From contig JAEWRF010000177.1 in assembly GCA_023460155.1 (NCBI GenBank), forward strand, positions 1-14,345: a stretch of DNA of 14,345 bases, in the 5' to 3' direction. Under the pieces are notes generated by a model. That model was not told the origin of the DNA. It ran no database searches and saw nothing but the letters and a program-made list of their open reading frames with translations. The stretch is from Bacillota bacterium (GTDB lineage Bacteria; Bacillota; Clostridia; Oscillospirales; Acutalibacteraceae). Positions 13,701 through 14,345 of the stretch are shown here, one piece after another. The position numbers and the translations under genes are program-made. The number at the start of each line of letters is the position of its first letter. The first letter of the stretch is position 1.

Positions 13701-14345
13701 TTACCGGCCGATTCTGCTCAGCGTGTCTTCGATCCAGTCGAAAATCCGGCAGTTTGCATACAGCTTTTCGCCCTCCTGACAGTGCTCCTCCGCCCCCTCT
13801 TCTGCCGTGAAAAGCAGATAGTCCTTCGGGCAGTTCAGCGCATCATAAAGGGTTTTCGCCTGACCGGGGAAATTGCCTTCCGCCTCGCTGTCGATCACGA
13901 GCGTCGGGCTGGTAATCTGGCCGGCAATGCCGCCCATGTAATAGTCCTTCGCTTTCAGGAAATAATCCTTCAGGCTTTTCGCCTGGAAAACATACATTCC
14001 GTGCTTCAGCGCCCAGTTCATCTGGACCACCGAATCCATTTGCTTTTTCATCATCGCTTCAAATTCGGCATCCGGCATTTGTTTAATATAGTTAAAATAG
14101 GTCTCCCGGTCGATCCCTTTCGGCCCGCGCGTTCCCATGAAATCGTAAACTCCGCTGTTTGCGACACAGGCAGCGGCGCGGTGGTCAAAGGCGGCGGCTC
14201 TCGGCACCAGATAGCCGCCCATGCTTTCGCCCCACAGAACAATCCGGTCCGGGGCGACGCCGAGTTCCCGAATCAGGTAATCCAGCACCGGAGTCACCAC
14301 GTTTTCCCAATCCGGGCGGAACGGAATTCCTCTTGTACGGATCAT
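13701..14345 (-). CDS. Alpha/beta hydrolase of the FrsA/dihydropseudooxynicotine-hydrolase-like type (partial, N-terminus outside window)
   Basis: The visible 214 residues are the C-terminal catalytic part of a serine hydrolase. FRPDWENVVTPVLDYL leads into DRIVLWGESMGGYLVPRAAAF, where GESMGG holds the nucleophile serine. The remaining triad members are probably the D in LVIDSEAEGNFPG and the H in EEGAEEHCQEG. The pattern is that of intracellular alpha/beta hydrolases with a preceding helical domain. An ATG coincides with the window edge, but by comparison with relatives, which carry a conserved stretch ending in a glycine-rich GPGQG-type loop before this point, it is probably an internal methionine and the gene continues outside. 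The substrate is unknown. The gene is convergent with the MerR gene and probably unrelated to the glycan locus. Confidence 0.8.
   Translation of the reverse strand: MIRTRGIPFRPDWENVVTPVLDYLIRELGVAPDRIVLWGESMGGYLVPRAAAFDHRAAACVANSGVYDFMGTRGPKGIDRETYFNYIKQMPDAEFEAMMKKQMDSVVQMNWALKHGMYVFQAKSLKDYFLKAKDYYMGGIAGQITSPTLVIDSEAEGNFPGQAKTLYDALNCPKDYLLFTAEEGAEEHCQEGEKLYANCRIFDWIEDTLSRIGR

Overview
The window looks like a chromosomal piece of a fairly GC-rich member of the Clostridia (my best guess is the Oscillospirales/Ruminococcaceae side). The reasons are strong AGGAGG-type ribosome binding sites, TTG and GTG starts, a DivIVA homologue, a SpoVB-type flippase and a TipA-type MerR regulator. The genus cannot be named from sequence reading alone. 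No rRNA, tRNA, CRISPR array or transposase gene was seen.

Layout: (1) 1-1046, minus strand, the start of a SpoVB/MOP-type flippase with its own promoter, divergent from everything that follows. (2) 1342-12094, plus strand, a co-directional glycan locus: manC (GDP-mannose synthesis), a roughly 160-bp palindromic MITE-like element, an orphan pair of thiamine-diphosphate E1 alpha and beta subunits, an NAD-dependent sugar epimerase/dehydratase, three tandem paralogous fucosyltransferase-like proteins, an aminoglycoside-phosphotransferase-fold kinase-like protein, gmd and fcl, closed by a strong terminator at 12103-12148. (3) 12163-12630, minus strand, a divIVA-like gene. (4) 12833-13600, plus strand, a MerR/TipA-type regulator with a textbook 19-bp-spacer promoter and operator. 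(5) A 20-bp-stem bidirectional terminator, then the 3' part of a minus-strand alpha/beta hydrolase that runs off the window.

How the parts may work together: ManC, Gmd and Fcl form the known route from mannose-1-phosphate to GDP-mannose, then GDP-4-keto-6-deoxymannose, then GDP-L-fucose. The three paralogues carry motifs like those of NodZ/FUT8-type fucosyltransferases and are plausible users of GDP-fucose or a related GDP-sugar. The E1 pair has no E2 or E3 partner in view and is translationally coupled to a sugar-nucleotide SDR. This suggests that a two-carbon unit from a 2-oxo acid such as pyruvate is added to a keto-sugar to make a branched-chain sugar. That is inference, and it is the most interesting idea here.

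Other points worth a look: the fucosyltransferase signature is intact in the middle paralogue but degraded in the outer two. A probable one-base frameshift cuts the basic tail off the third paralogue, and the shifted frame runs on into the kinase gene. The kinase lacks the Asp of its DFG-equivalent motif. The MerR gene has a well-placed internal ribosome binding site that would give a free TipAS-like domain.
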